64,000 bases of DNA, from assembly GCF_918698245.1 (NCBI RefSeq), contig NZ_CAKKMS010000004.1, forward strand, positions 558,001 to 622,000. The letters run 5' to 3'. A model generated the notes under the pieces. That model had not been told where the DNA came from, did no database searches, and saw nothing but the letters and a program-made list of their open reading frames with translations. This document shows, piece by piece, positions 45,543-56,034 of this stretch (within the stretch, counting starts at the first letter, position 1; each line of letters begins with the position of its first letter). This DNA is from Pedobacter sp. Bi126 (lineage in GTDB: Bacteria; Bacteroidota; Bacteroidia; Sphingobacteriales; Sphingobacteriaceae). The position numbers and the translations under genes are program-made.

Positions 45543-45835
45543 CTTTTGAAGCGCAAGGCCAGTAGCAGCTATTAAAGTTTGTTCCCATGCTTCGCTATAT
45601 CCTTACGCTGCGCTTCAGGGATGCCGCTGCGCCTGGGGCTAGAAAACTCATTTCCTGCAAGGAAGGCAAAATCTCCCTCATGGCATCCAGGGAATCTTTG
45701 TGTGAAAAGCACCGCTGTCTCTGCCATCTAAACCCGATATACGCGAATGCTGGTTCCTTCAACCAGCAGCAGCATTAGCGGGACTAGCCCCAACATAAGA
45801 CCTACTGCAATTGCTTTCCAAAAAAAGAAAGAAAA
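45543..45835 (+). repeat. About 290-bp structured repeat, copy 2
   Basis: Tandem partner of copy 1, same orientation, with scattered single changes. The terminal hairpin is kept with changes limited to the loop. Two shorter diverged copies are at 57380 and 57717 on the other strand. Confidence 0.8.
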
Positions 45836-45858
45836 CTTAAAATTATCTGAAAACAAAA

Positions 45859-45888
45859 AATCCCGTTCTGATTCAACAAAACGGGATT
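45859..45888 (-). terminator. Hairpin downstream of the aconitase gene
   Basis: AATCCCGTT pairs with AACGGGATT around a 12-base loop. It lies 57 bases past the aconitase stop on the minus strand, with an A-rich tract on the plus strand (45846-45858) that reads T-rich on the minus strand. Confidence 0.6.
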
Positions 45889-45897
45889 GATACAATG

Positions 45898-45944
45898 TCA
45901 TCCAAATCTCGAACTTCCGATTCCGGACTTCGGACTTCAGTCTA
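45898..45944. repeat. Quasi-repetitive spacer
   Basis: Words such as CGAACTTCCGATTCCGGACTTCGGACTTCAG, built of TTCCG/ACTTC units. Confidence 0.4.
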
Positions 45945-48224
45945 CTAAAGCGCTGCCTTAGCCGCTGCTTCAGCCCGAATAATATTTAGTGCACCACCAG
46001 CTTTAAACCACTCGATTTGTTGATCGTTATAACTGTGGTTAACCGGGAATTGCTCCTGGGTGCCATCAGCATGGTGTAATACTAATGTTAATGGTTTATC
46101 TGGAGCGAACTCTGTTAAGCCTACGATATCGATGGTATCATCCTCTAAGATTTTATCATAATCATCTTTATCTGCAAAGGTTAAACCTAACATACCTTGT
46201 TTCTTCAGGTTAGTTTCGTGGATACGGGCAAAAGATTTTACCAATACAGCACGAACACCTAAGTGTCGAGGTTCCATAGCGGCATGTTCGCGTGATGAAC
46301 CTTCGCCATAGTTTTCGTCCCCAACAACAATAGATCCTAAGCCAGCGGCTTTATAATCGCGTTGCGTTGCAGGAACCGGGCCATATTCACCAGTTAATTC
46401 ATTTTTAACGTTATCGGTTTTATCGTTGAAATAGTTAACCGCCCCAATGAGCATGTTGTTAGAAATGTTATCTAAGTGACCACGGAATTTTAACCATGGG
46501 CCAGCCATTGAGATATGATCTGTTGTACATTTACCTTTGGCTTTGATTAAAAGTTTTAAACCTTTTAAGTCGGTACCTTCCCAAGGGGTAAATGGATCTA
46601 ACAATTGTAAACGGTGTGAAGTTGGAGAAACCAAAACCTGAACGGATGAACCATCAGCTGCCGGAGCCTGATAACCTGCATCTTCTACAGCGAAACCTTT
46701 TGTTGGCAGTTCAAAACCTGTAGGTGGATCCAATTTAACCTGTTCGCCTTTATCGTTTGTTAAAGTATCGGTTAATGGATTAAAGCCTAAATTACCTGAA
46801 ATTGCAATTGCAGCAACCATTTCTGGCGAAGCCACGAAAGCGAAAGTATTAGGGTTCCCATCTGCGCGTTTAGCAAAGTTTCTGTTAAACGAGTGTACGA
46901 TCGTGTTTTTTTCTGCTTTTTCTGCCCCGGTACGGTCCCACATCCCAATACATGGTCCGCAGGCATTGGTAAAAATTGTTGCGTCTAAATCTTCGAAAGT
47001 TTTTAGGAAACCATCACGGTCTGCAGTATAACGTACCTGTTCAGATCCTGGGTTGATACCGAAAGCCGATTTGGTTACCAAACCTTTTGCAATAGCCTGG
47101 TTTGCGATAGATGCCGCTCTTGATAAATCCTCGTAAGAAGAATTGGTACAAGAACCGATCAATCCCCATTCTACTTTTAAAGGCCAGCCGTTTTTCTCTG
47201 CCTCCACTTTCATCTGCGAAACAGGAGTAGCTAAATCTGGTGTAAAAGGGCCATTTAGGTATGGCTCTAAAGTATCCAAATCGATCTCAATAACCTGATC
47301 GAAATAGTTTTCCGGGTCAGCATAAACTTCAGCATCGCCAGTTAAATATTCCTTTATTTTATTTGCTTCATCAGCAACTTCATTTCTACCCGTTGCGCGT
47401 AAATAACGTTCCATACTTTCGTCATAACCAAAAGTAGAAGTGGTTGCACCAATTTCAGCGCCCATGTTACAAATGGTGCCTTTACCCGTACAGCTCATTG
47501 AGGTGGCGCCATCGCCAAAATATTCTACAATTGCACCTGTACCACCTTTTACGGTAAGGATACCCGCAACTTTAAGAATTACATCTTTAGCGGCAGTCCA
47601 GCCGTTTAATTTTCCTGTTAACTTAACACCGATTAACTTAGGGAATTTAAGCTCCCAAGGTAAACCCGCCATTACATCGCAGGCATCAGCACCACCAACT
47701 CCAATAGCAACCATACCCAAGCCACCCGCATTTACGGTGTGCGAGTCGGTTCCGATCATCATTCCACCTGGAAAAGCATAATTCTCTAAAACTACCTGGT
47801 GAATAATACCAGCACCTGGTTTCCAGAAACCGATACCGTATTTGTTCGATACAGAAGATAAGAAATCAAAAACTTCGGCACTTTCGGTTTTAGCATGAGG
47901 TAAATCTATTGCAGCACCTTCTTTAGCCGTAATTAAGTGATCGCAATGAACTGTAGAAGGTACAGCCACTTGCGGGCGACCAGCCTGCATAAATTGCAAT
48001 AATGCCATTTGAGCTGTTGCATCCTGCATCGCAACCCGATCTGGTGCAAAATCTACGTAGTCAGAGCCACGTTTAAACGCCGTTTTAGGATCTCCATCCC
48101 AAAGGTGTGTATACAATATTTTTTCAGATAATGTTAAAGGCCTGCCAACCACTTTACGTGCAGCCTCAACGCGGCTGCCAAAGTTTGCATAAACCTTTTT
48201 AATCATGTCTATATCAAAAGCCAT
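45945..48224 (-). CDS. Aconitate hydratase, mitochondrial-type
   Basis: The 759-residue enzyme has the aconitase signatures with iron-sulfur ligands [10 protein letters not shown] and [12 protein letters not shown], and HCDHLI near the N-terminus. The C-terminal swivel domain has [22 protein letters not shown]. Length is close to eukaryotic mitochondrial aconitase and much shorter than AcnA. It interconverts citrate and isocitrate. The gene for the second aconitase, AcnB, lies 190 bases upstream on the same strand with a terminator between. Confidence 0.95.
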   Translation of the reverse strand: MAFDIDMIKKVYANFGSRVEAARKVVGRPLTLSEKILYTHLWDGDPKTAFKRGSDYVDFAPDRVAMQDATAQMALLQFMQAGRPQVAVPSTVHCDHLITAKEGAAIDLPHAKTESAEVFDFLSSVSNKYGIGFWKPGAGIIHQVVLENYAFPGGMMIGTDSHTVNAGGLGMVAIGVGGADACDVMAGLPWELKFPKLIGVKLTGKLNGWTAAKDVILKVAGILTVKGGTGAIVEYFGDGATSMSCTGKGTICNMGAEIGATTSTFGYDESMERYLRATGRNEVADEANKIKEYLTGDAEVYADPENYFDQVIEIDLDTLEPYLNGPFTPDLATPVSQMKVEAEKNGWPLKVEWGLIGSCTNSSYEDLSRAASIANQAIAKGLVTKSAFGINPGSEQVRYTADRDGFLKTFEDLDATIFTNACGPCIGMWDRTGAEKAEKNTIVHSFNRNFAKRADGNPNTFAFVASPEMVAAIAISGNLGFNPLTDTLTNDKGEQVKLDPPTGFELPTKGFAVEDAGYQAPAADGSSVQVLVSPTSHRLQLLDPFTPWEGTDLKGLKLLIKAKGKCTTDHISMAGPWLKFRGHLDNISNNMLIGAVNYFNDKTDNVKNELTGEYGPVPATQRDYKAAGLGSIVVGDENYGEGSSREHAAMEPRHLGVRAVLVKSFARIHETNLKKQGMLGLTFADKDDYDKILEDDTIDIVGLTEFAPDKPLTLVLHHADGTQEQFPVNHSYNDQQIEWFKAGGALNIIRAEAAAKAAL

Positions 48225-48351
48225 ACTTTATTTTTTATAATTATTGTCAATAATGAGACTAACTAAATTAAACAATTTTTAACAGACTTGTTTTTGTGAA
48301 TTGTCAAATTGTGTTATTTAAAAACATTCTATTCAATTTTTACATTAAACA

Positions 48352-48384
48352 AAAAGGCTATCCGGTTTACCAGATAGCCTCGTT
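48352..48384 (-). terminator. Terminator after acnB
   Basis: On the minus strand AGGCTATC pairs with GATAGCCT, followed by TTTTTGTTT. Confidence 0.85.
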
Positions 48385-48416
48385 GTTGATTAACAAAAAA
48401 TATGTTTATTTGTTTC

Positions 48417-51182
48417 TTATTGTTTTGTAGAAATAGGCGTAAATTTGGTTAAATTGATGCCTTCTACAGCTACTTTATACTCCTCAATGCTTGGAATACG
48501 ACCTAAAATAGCAGAAAGAACCACTACCGGCGTAGATGCCAATAAAGACTCTCCTTTTTTACCATCTTTATCTTCCACTACGCGACCCTGAAATAAACGG
48601 GTTGACGTAGCCATTACAGTATCGCCTTTGGCCGCTTTCTCCTGGTTACCCATACAAAGGTTACAACCCGGACGTTCCAAGTACATGATGTTCTCATATT
48701 CGGTACGCGCTGCAGCTTTAGGTAAAGCATCGCTGAACTCAAATCCAGAGTATTTTTGTAAGTATTCCCAATCGCCTTCTGCTTTCAGCTCATCGATGAT
48801 ATTGTAAGTAGGAGCCGCAACCACCAACGGTGCTTTGAACTCTACTTTACCAGTAAGTGTCTCTACGTTTCTCAACATCTGAGATACGATTTTTAAGTCA
48901 TCTTTATGTACCATACAAGAACCTACGAAACCAAGGTCTACTTTTTTATCTCCACCATAAAAAGTTAAGTCTCTGATGGTATCATGCGTATAACGTTTAG
49001 AAACATCTGCGTTGTTCACATCAGGATCGGCAATCATTGGCTCGTTGATAATATCCAGGTCGATAACTACTTCTGCATAGTATTTGGCATTATCATCTGG
49101 CATTAAAGCTGGCTTGATACCGGTTTTAATTTCTTCAATACGTTTGTTTGCTTTATTGATCAATCCTTGTAAAACCTGGTTATGATTGTCCATACCCTTG
49201 TCTATCATGATTTGAATACGGTTTTTAGCAATTTCTAACGATTGGATCAAAGTATCATCTTGCGAAATACAGATAGATGCTTTTGCTTTCATCTCTGCTG
49301 TCCAGTCTGTAAAGGTAAAAGCCTGATCAGCTAATAAAGTACCAATGTGTACCTCGATAATACGCCCCTGGAATACATTTTCGCCATCAAACTGTTGCAA
49401 CATCTGCAATTGTGTCGCATGAACTACATCACGGAAATCCATGTGTTCTTTCATTTGACCTTTGAATGTTACTTTTACCGACTCAGGAATTGGCATAGAA
49501 GCCTCACCTGTTGCCAATGCCAATGCCACCGTACCAGAATCTGCACCGAAAGCTACGCCTTTAGACATACGGGTGTGCGAATCACCACCGATGATAATTG
49601 CCCATTCATCAATAGTAATGTCATTCAATACCTTGTGAATAACATCTGTCATTGAATGATATTCGCCTTTAGGGTCGCGGGCAGTAATCACACCGAAGTC
49701 ATTCATGAACTTCATCAATTTAGGGATGTTTGCCTGTGCTTTTTTGTCCCAAACAGATGCGGTATGACAGCCAGATTGATAAGCGCCATCAACAATCGGA
49801 GAAATAACTGTAGCAGCCATCGCTTCTAATTCCTGAGCGGTCATCAAACCTGTTGTATCTTGAGAGCCTACAATATTTACTTCTACACGAACGTCAGAGC
49901 CGGCATGTAAAACCTTGCCCTGTGTTAAACCTACCGCATTTCTATTGAAGATTTTTTCCACAGCCGTTAAACCCTGACCTTCAATAGATACCTCTTTAGC
50001 AGGGGCGAATACTGGCGAAGGTTCGATAGCTAAAGTTTTAGCTGCAAAAGTTTGGATTTTTTTACCAAAAACGATAGCGTAAGAACTACCAGCTTTGATA
50101 AATTCCATTTTTTGCGGTGTCAACGCTTTTGAAATGTCGATCAGCTCTTGATCTCCATTGTATAATTTTTTAGTTTTTGTATTAATGGTAAGTACTGTGC
50201 CCGTTTCTATAGAATAAACCTGCTCTAAAACTGGCTCGTCATTTTCGTTACGGATAACATTGCCATTTTCATCCGTTTTCTTTACCCAGTTTTTAAGGTC
50301 GATACCAATACCGCCTGTTACATCAACTGTTGTTAAGAAAATTGGAGAAATACCATTGGTGCCACCTACAATTGGAGCGATGTTCACAAATGGAATATAA
50401 GGGCTAGATTTTTTACCCGTCCAAAGTGCAACATTGTTTACCCCCGACATACGTGAAGAACCTACACCCATGGTACCTTTTTCAGCTACCAGCATTACAC
50501 TTTTATCAGGGTGTTGCGCTTGCAACGCTTTAATTTCCTCCTGAGCCTCTGGCGTAATCATGCATTTGCCATGCAATTCGCGATCTGAACGAGAGTGTGC
50601 CTGGTTACCTGGAGACAATAAATCTGTAGAAATATCGCCAATACCAGCGATAAAAGTTACCACTTTGATTTCTTCTGGTACTTCTGGAAGATTAGTGAAG
50701 AACTCAGCCCTGGCATAACTTTCTAAAATTTCTTTAGCAATGGCATTGCCATTGTTATAAGCTTCTTTTAAACGATCGGTATCTGCATCGTATAAGAAAA
50801 CCTGTGTTTTAAGTACATCTGCAGCTTTATGGGCTTTATCACCATTATCGGCCAGCGCAATGTCTAACAACACTTTGATAGAGGCTCCACCTTTCATATG
50901 CGATAACAATTCGAAAGCAAAATCAGGTGTAATTTCTGCAACGATAGTTCCACCTAAAATAATTTCTTTTAAAAATTCTGCTTTTACACCAGCAGCTCCG
51001 GTAGTACCCGGCAAGGTGTTGTAGATGAAAAAATTAACAGCATCTGCCCTGTTAAAATTATTTACATTTTTGATTTGATCGATGATTTCACTCAATAATT
51101 CTGCTCCATCAATAGGTTTAGGGTGAAGACCTTGAACTTTTCTGTCTTCAATCTCCTGGATATAATCGTTATAAATACTCAT
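48417..51182 (-). CDS. acnB: Bifunctional aconitate hydratase 2 / 2-methylisocitrate dehydratase
   Basis: The 921-residue protein has AcnB order: N-terminal HEAT-like domain (about 1-160), swivel domain (GTMGVGSSRMSGVNNVALWTGKKS), then catalytic domains. Iron-sulfur ligands lie in GSCMVHKDD and ERPGCNLCMGNQEKA; the SGCHTASVWDKK and GGDSHTRMSKGVAFG motifs are also present. It converts citrate to isocitrate and can also dehydrate 2-methylcitrate products. Confidence 0.95.
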   Translation of the reverse strand: MSIYNDYIQEIEDRKVQGLHPKPIDGAELLSEIIDQIKNVNNFNRADAVNFFIYNTLPGTTGAAGVKAEFLKEIILGGTIVAEITPDFAFELLSHMKGGASIKVLLDIALADNGDKAHKAADVLKTQVFLYDADTDRLKEAYNNGNAIAKEILESYARAEFFTNLPEVPEEIKVVTFIAGIGDISTDLLSPGNQAHSRSDRELHGKCMITPEAQEEIKALQAQHPDKSVMLVAEKGTMGVGSSRMSGVNNVALWTGKKSSPYIPFVNIAPIVGGTNGISPIFLTTVDVTGGIGIDLKNWVKKTDENGNVIRNENDEPVLEQVYSIETGTVLTINTKTKKLYNGDQELIDISKALTPQKMEFIKAGSSYAIVFGKKIQTFAAKTLAIEPSPVFAPAKEVSIEGQGLTAVEKIFNRNAVGLTQGKVLHAGSDVRVEVNIVGSQDTTGLMTAQELEAMAATVISPIVDGAYQSGCHTASVWDKKAQANIPKLMKFMNDFGVITARDPKGEYHSMTDVIHKVLNDITIDEWAIIIGGDSHTRMSKGVAFGADSGTVALALATGEASMPIPESVKVTFKGQMKEHMDFRDVVHATQLQMLQQFDGENVFQGRIIEVHIGTLLADQAFTFTDWTAEMKAKASICISQDDTLIQSLEIAKNRIQIMIDKGMDNHNQVLQGLINKANKRIEEIKTGIKPALMPDDNAKYYAEVVIDLDIINEPMIADPDVNNADVSKRYTHDTIRDLTFYGGDKKVDLGFVGSCMVHKDDLKIVSQMLRNVETLTGKVEFKAPLVVAAPTYNIIDELKAEGDWEYLQKYSGFEFSDALPKAAARTEYENIMYLERPGCNLCMGNQEKAAKGDTVMATSTRLFQGRVVEDKDGKKGESLLASTPVVVLSAILGRIPSIEEYKVAVEGINLTKFTPISTKQ

Positions 51183-51434
51183 CTTAGCTATTTTATTCTT
51201 TTTGTTATAAGATTGTGCAACAAAATGTACACCCGCTTTTACAAAAAAAGAATACTGTTTTGTATATTAATTTGCGTTTACTGAGCCAATAGGGCCGAGT
51301 TTTTTGGTTAAAACAAAAATAGCAAAAAACAACCCTTAAATGTAATTTAGGCAGGCGATTAAACAATTTGGAATTATTCTAAATAACAGTAAAAGAGCGG
51401 GATTAAAGGTCGTAAAATCACATAAATTGAGCTA

Positions 51435-52058
51435 TTAATCAAAGCATTTGTTGTTATTAACATCATAGAAAAAGCCCAAGCTTTTAGCTTTGTAATTGCC
51501 TGATGTATTAATGCAAACCTTAAAAGGTTCTGTTCTTACTGTACAGTTGTGAAACTTAACTAAATAGAACTCATAACCGTTTTTAACCTTTTTGTACGAA
51601 CCTCCAATTGGCTGGCTGTAATCTATAGTAAGTCCTCTTATACTGGCAATTAACAAGCTTTCTTCGATACTATTTATATTGCCAATAAATTTGATGAGTT
51701 GTTTTTCGTTTATGACCAGTTTTACACTATCATTTTCGAGGTAAGCAATGTAATAGTATCCATGTAAGATTTCGCTTTTGAAACCAGATTTAGGGAGGTT
51801 AAACTTAATATTCATGATTTTTGATATTTCACCCTTAGCTGTAATAACCTCCGTTTCTGCATTAATTTTCTCCGGAAAATCCTGACGAAAACACACCCAA
51901 TGCTCAAATTTTTTATCAGGTTGAATAGCCCTGATTAGTGCTTCGATTGCATTCAGCCCCGGCGGGATTTTTTCAAAACCTTGTTCAACCTTTCTGTTGC
52001 ATGATAACAGTAGTAATGGAACAATAAAAAGATAATATCTTGTCAGTTTATGGAACAT
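51435..52058 (-). CDS. Lipoprotein of unknown function
   Basis: The 207-residue protein has a lipoprotein signal with LLLLSC and Cys20 as the likely lipidated residue. The mature part has no family I recognise. Its C-terminus contains two Cys (NCTVRTEPFKVC). It is a single gene with no clear partner. Confidence 0.7.
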   Translation of the reverse strand: MFHKLTRYYLFIVPLLLLSCNRKVEQGFEKIPPGLNAIEALIRAIQPDKKFEHWVCFRQDFPEKINAETEVITAKGEISKIMNIKFNLPKSGFKSEILHGYYYIAYLENDSVKLVINEKQLIKFIGNINSIEESLLIASIRGLTIDYSQPIGGSYKKVKNGYEFYLVKFHNCTVRTEPFKVCINTSGNYKAKSLGFFYDVNNNKCFD

Positions 52059-52224
52059 GTGGCTCTTTTAACTGATGATGGATAATTATAGGCTTTTCCA
52101 TAACCGTTCGTTATCGGACAGATTTGTGCGATTTTGAACAGTTATTTGTTGTTTTATAAATTAATTTATTGATAATCAGTTTGTTGTATTGTGTTTAATG
52201 CCTTGGCATAAGATTAGCTTAAGG

Positions 52225-52893
52225 CTAAAGCGTTGAAAATGTAAAACCTTTTTCACTAAAATAAGCCAATACTTTAGGAAGTGCGTAAGATAAACGGTCG
52301 AATGCTTTTAAACTATCATGAAATACAATTATAGAACCATTTTCGGTATGTTTAATCACGTTTTGATAACATTTTTCGGGCGAAAGCTGAGTGTCGAAAT
52401 CACCGCTGAGTACATCCCACATTACAATTTGCAGTTGGGAGTTGAGAGTTGTGGGTTGGGAGTTGCTGGGCGCTTTAAACTCCGAGCTCCAAACGCCAAG
52501 CTCCAAGCTACGAATCTGGCTCTTCCTAATCCTTCCATAAGGTGGGCGAAACAGGTTTGTTTGTGTAAGTTCCTGGCATTTTAGCGTATTTTGAAGGTAG
52601 GTTTCATTATCGGTTTTCCAGCCTTTTAAATGATTGAAAGTATGGTTGCCAATGGCATGTCCGTCGTTTTTTACACGTTCAAAAACTGCGGGGTGTTTTA
52701 CAATATTATCGCCAATGCAAAAAAATGTAGCTTTAGCATTAAAGACTTTTAAAGTTTTTAATACAAAATCTGTAACATTGGGTATGGGTCCATCGTCAAA
52801 GGTCAAATAAATAACTTTTTCGGTGCGGGATTTATTCCATAATAGTGATGGATAATACCATTTTAGCAGAAGCGGTGATTTGATCAGGTACAT
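52225..52893 (-). CDS. Polysaccharide deacetylase family protein with inserted repeat
   Basis: The 222-residue NodB-fold protein has YLTFDDGPIPN with the catalytic Asp and metal Asp, IGNHTFNHL with the metal His pair, FRPPYGRIRKSQI and the final VFHDSLKAF motif. Between FRPPYGRIRKSQI and VMWDVLSGDFD, where the family normally has a short turn, 25-30 extra residues (LELGVWSSEFKAP then SNSQPTTLNSQLQ) come from repeat-type DNA at about 52430-52515. The frame stays open, so the gene may still be active. The family removes acetyl groups from wall or surface sugars. Confidence 0.85.
   Translation of the reverse strand: MYLIKSPLLLKWYYPSLLWNKSRTEKVIYLTFDDGPIPNVTDFVLKTLKVFNAKATFFCIGDNIVKHPAVFERVKNDGHAIGNHTFNHLKGWKTDNETYLQNTLKCQELTQTNLFRPPYGRIRKSQIRSLELGVWSSEFKAPSNSQPTTLNSQLQIVMWDVLSGDFDTQLSPEKCYQNVIKHTENGSIIVFHDSLKAFDRLSYALPKVLAYFSEKGFTFSTL
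52430..52515. repeat. Quasi-repeat inserted within the deacetylase gene
   Basis: On the plus strand the segment reads GTTGGGAGTTGAGAGTTG-type words, then GCTTTAAACTCCGAGC and CTCCAAACGCCAAGCTCC. The two halves form imperfect opposite arms. The word CTCCAAACGCCAA also occurs in the intergenic spacer at 24410. Confidence 0.6.
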
Positions 52894-52967
52894 TTTAGCT
52901 ACAAAGTTACTAAATGCCTGTACAGATTGAAATTATTAAAGTTGTTTATATAGATTTGAAACAAATT

Positions 52968-54407
52968 ATGAAGATGTTTACCAAGAATAAGTTAATTACC
53001 GGTTTTGCTTTTGTTATCGCGCTCAGTTTTGCCAATAAGGCTAATGCCCAGCAAGTTTTAACCATCCAACAGGCAGTAGATAATACCCTTAGAAATAATT
53101 TACAGATTAAACAGGCCGCATTTAGTGCTGCGTTAAGCAATGAAACGCTAAGTCAATCTAAAAATGCGCTTTTACCAACGCTTAACGGATCAGCAAGTTA
53201 TAATAAAAACTTTGGCCGTAGCATCGATCCATCAACCAATCAGTTTATTTCACAGCAATTTTCATCAGCCAATGGTAGTGTAAGTGCAAGTGCCGATCTT
53301 TTTCAGGGCTTTCAGAAAATAAACCAGATCAGACAGAACAAACTTTTGCTTGCTGCCGATCAAACCAATGTAGAGAAAATCAAAAACGATTTAATTTTAC
53401 AGGTGGTTACCTCATACATGCAGATTTTGTACAACAAAGATTTGTTGGCAGCTTCGCAACAACAGTTAGATGTAGCTAAACAGACCTTAAAAAGGGAACA
53501 AGCTTTGTTAGATGCTGGCAATAAAACCTTAGCCGATATTTCGCAGGCAAAATCTCAGGTAGCTACTGCCGAGTTAAATACTACAAATGCTCAAAATACA
53601 TTGTCGGTATCTTATTTAACTTTAAATCAATTGATGGAAATGCAGCCAGAAAACAGATTTGAAGTAAAGGCACCTGTTGTTGCAGAAAATTATTCTTTGC
53701 AGAACAGTTATGATATTAATACAATTTTTACCAGTGCGGTAACTAATTTCCCTGATATTAAGTTAGCATCATTGAGAACTGAAGCTGCATTAAGAGGAAT
53801 TAGTGTTGCAAAATCTTCTTATTACCCAAGACTATCAATCGGAGCTGGTTTAGGATCTAATTTTTCAAGCGGTAGAAGTAAGGTAGTTTCTATTACCCCA
53901 AATGGATTCTCTGAAATTGGAAGAACCTTAACAACAAACGAATCTGTTGTTGCACCAGATTTTGTAACTGTTTTAGGCAAACAAGCCTTTGGTTCACAAA
54001 TAGAAGATAACTTTAACCAATATATTGGATTAAATCTTTCTATTCCTATTTTTAATGGGTTTCAGGCAAGAACAAATGTTAGAAAAGCAAAAATTAACTA
54101 TCAGAATACACAGGTACAAGAACAACTTACCAAGAATAATTTAAGCAAGGTAATCTCTCAGGCTGTTTATGATTTAAAAGCAGCAGAAAGCCGTTATTCA
54201 TCAACGCAGAATGCATTTCAGGCACAAAAAGATGCCTTTTATGTAATTGAGCAGCGTTATAATGTTGGTTTGGTAAACTCTTTAGATTACAGCACGGCTC
54301 AAACCAATAGAAATAAAGCGGAGATAGATTTTATCCAGGCTAAATATGATCTTTTGTTCAGGGCTAAAGTAATTGATTATTATTTGGGTAAACAGATCAC
54401 ATTTTAA
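52968..54407 (+). CDS. TolC-family outer-membrane efflux protein
   Basis: From the ATG at 52968 the protein has 479 residues, with a signal peptide ending ANAQQ. TolC (OEP) repeats follow: LTIQQAVDNTLRNNLQIKQA at the start and a second copy from about residue 245, with long coiled-coil helices. It forms an outer-membrane channel for efflux or type I secretion. It is 114 bases from a HlyD-like adaptor gene, but no pump gene follows. It might also serve the C39 exporter at 11868, which lacks its own channel. Confidence 0.92.
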   Translation: MKMFTKNKLITGFAFVIALSFANKANAQQVLTIQQAVDNTLRNNLQIKQAAFSAALSNETLSQSKNALLPTLNGSASYNKNFGRSIDPSTNQFISQQFSSANGSVSASADLFQGFQKINQIRQNKLLLAADQTNVEKIKNDLILQVVTSYMQILYNKDLLAASQQQLDVAKQTLKREQALLDAGNKTLADISQAKSQVATAELNTTNAQNTLSVSYLTLNQLMEMQPENRFEVKAPVVAENYSLQNSYDINTIFTSAVTNFPDIKLASLRTEAALRGISVAKSSYYPRLSIGAGLGSNFSSGRSKVVSITPNGFSEIGRTLTTNESVVAPDFVTVLGKQAFGSQIEDNFNQYIGLNLSIPIFNGFQARTNVRKAKINYQNTQVQEQLTKNNLSKVISQAVYDLKAAESRYSSTQNAFQAQKDAFYVIEQRYNVGLVNSLDYSTAQTNRNKAEIDFIQAKYDLLFRAKVIDYYLGKQITF

Positions 54408-54521
54408 GATTAAAAGCTGAAAATAGAAAACGGAAGCTTTAGTTTTATACCATAACATTACAACGTTTTAATTTTAAAACATTACAACATAATACAACAA
54501 ACGAAATACAATCAATAAATT

Positions 54522-55862
54522 ATGAAACTGAAGCATATTATTATTACCGTAGTTGCTATCGTAGCTCTTCTAGTTATACTAAAGCTAACTGGAGTTATAG
54601 GCGGGAACAAAACCGAAAAAGTAACTACAGAAAAAGCATCAGATAAAACTGTTGTTGAAACAGTTACTGCAAGTGGTAAAATTCAACCAGAAACTGAGGT
54701 TAAATTAAGTTCTGAAGTATCGGGAGAGGTAGTAGAATTAAAGGTGAAAGAAGGAGATATTGTTAAAGCAGGCCAATTGCTTTGTAAAGTACGTCCGGAT
54801 GTTTTGCAATCGGGTTACGAAAGAACAGTTGCTACCTTTAATGCGCAAAGGGCCAGTGTGGCTGCAGCGCAACAGCAATTGATACAAAACCAGGCTAACT
54901 TTGTAAATGCAGAAGCAACTTACAAACGTAATGTAGAGCTTTTTAATAAAAAGGTAATTTCTGCATCAGAGTTCGATGCTGCCAAGGCGTCTTATCTAAC
55001 TGCTAAAGCAAATCTGGCCAGTGCAAAAGAAAATGTAACCGGTGCTAAATTTACGCTAGAGCAAACAGGGGCAAATGTTAAAGAAGCAGGTGCAAACTTA
55101 GCTAAAACAACAATTTATGCTCCGGTTGATGGAGTGGTTTCAAAATTGTCAATCGAATTGGGAGACCGTATTTTAGGAACTTCGCAAATGGCAGGTACAG
55201 AAATTATGCGTATCTCTAACCTATCATCAATGGAAGTTAATGTTGATGTTAACGAAAACGATATTACCCGTGTAAAAGTTGGCGATAAAGCTTCGATTGA
55301 AGTTGATGCTTTCTCAGATAAAAAATTTAGGGGTGTAGTAACCGAAATTGCAAGTTCATCAACAGCTGTTGGTACTGCGGTATCTACTTCAGTAGATCAG
55401 GTAACCAATTTCTCTGTAAAAATTAGAATTACTGAAGAACTAGCTGGTAAACAACAATCTATTTTCCGCCCGGGCATGTCGGCCACAGTTGATATTGAAA
55501 GCGAATCGTTAACAGGTTTAGCTATTCCAATTCAGGCTGTATTTACCGATAATGGTAAATCTGGTGATGCTGGTCAAAACCAGGGCAATCAGGAAAACAC
55601 CGATAAGCAGAAATCTAAATTAACCGATAAAAAAGTGAAGCAATATATTTATGCTTACGATGCTAAAACTAAAAAGGTTAAAAAGACAGAGGTAACCACA
55701 GGCATCCAAAATGACCAGTTTATTATTGTAAAATCTGGTGTTAAAGCTGGTCAGGAAATTGTTACCGGTCCTTATTCTGCCATCCAGAACAAGTTAAAAG
55801 ACGGAATGATTGTAGAAAAAACATCTAAAGACCAATTGTTTAGCAAAGACGCTAAGAAGTAG
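54522..55862 (+). CDS. RND/MacA-type efflux periplasmic adaptor
   Basis: The 446-residue protein has one N-terminal membrane segment (IIITVVAIVALLVILKLTGVI). A lipoyl domain (SSEVSGEVVELKVKEGDIVKAGQLLCKV), a coiled coil (about 90-180) and a barrel domain with MEVNVDVNENDITRVKVGDKASIEVDAF follow. The C-terminal linker is Gln/Asn/Lys-rich (about 345-375). It pairs with TolC upstream. The next gene is gpsA, so the ABC or RND pump must be elsewhere. Confidence 0.9.
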   Translation: MKLKHIIITVVAIVALLVILKLTGVIGGNKTEKVTTEKASDKTVVETVTASGKIQPETEVKLSSEVSGEVVELKVKEGDIVKAGQLLCKVRPDVLQSGYERTVATFNAQRASVAAAQQQLIQNQANFVNAEATYKRNVELFNKKVISASEFDAAKASYLTAKANLASAKENVTGAKFTLEQTGANVKEAGANLAKTTIYAPVDGVVSKLSIELGDRILGTSQMAGTEIMRISNLSSMEVNVDVNENDITRVKVGDKASIEVDAFSDKKFRGVVTEIASSSTAVGTAVSTSVDQVTNFSVKIRITEELAGKQQSIFRPGMSATVDIESESLTGLAIPIQAVFTDNGKSGDAGQNQGNQENTDKQKSKLTDKKVKQYIYAYDAKTKKVKKTEVTTGIQNDQFIIVKSGVKAGQEIVTGPYSAIQNKLKDGMIVEKTSKDQLFSKDAKK

Positions 55863-55889
55863 TTTATAATTAATAGCAAGAAATAGTAA

Positions 55890-56030
55890 CTTGCGTTGTT
55901 TAAGGTGTATTCCTAAGGGTTTAGGGTGTAAGGTTTAAGGTTGAGGGCAATTGGTCCTAGCTTTACACCTTACACCTTTTGCCTTAAGCCTTTAAAAGGC
56001 CTTACACCTTTTACCTTAAATATTTTTTAT
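55890..56030. repeat. Quasi-repetitive spacer with TTACACCTT units
   Basis: TTTAGGGTGTAAGGTTTAAGG in the first half and TTTACACCTTACACCTTTTGCC/TTACACCTTTTACC in the second half. The halves could fold back on each other. It lies between the adaptor gene and gpsA. Confidence 0.45.
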
Positions 56031-56034
56031 AAAC

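Noticed and set aside
45284-45778. Two nearly identical 63-codon open frames
   Set aside because: They lie wholly inside the tandem repeats at 45240 and 45543 and owe their likeness to the DNA repeat. They have no leader, membrane segment or family.
45240-45835. CRISPR array
   Set aside because: Only two long copies with no short regular repeat-spacer pattern; no cas genes in the window.
47440-47781. 113-codon antisense frame over aconitase
   Set aside because: Shadow of the aconitase gene with no recognised features.
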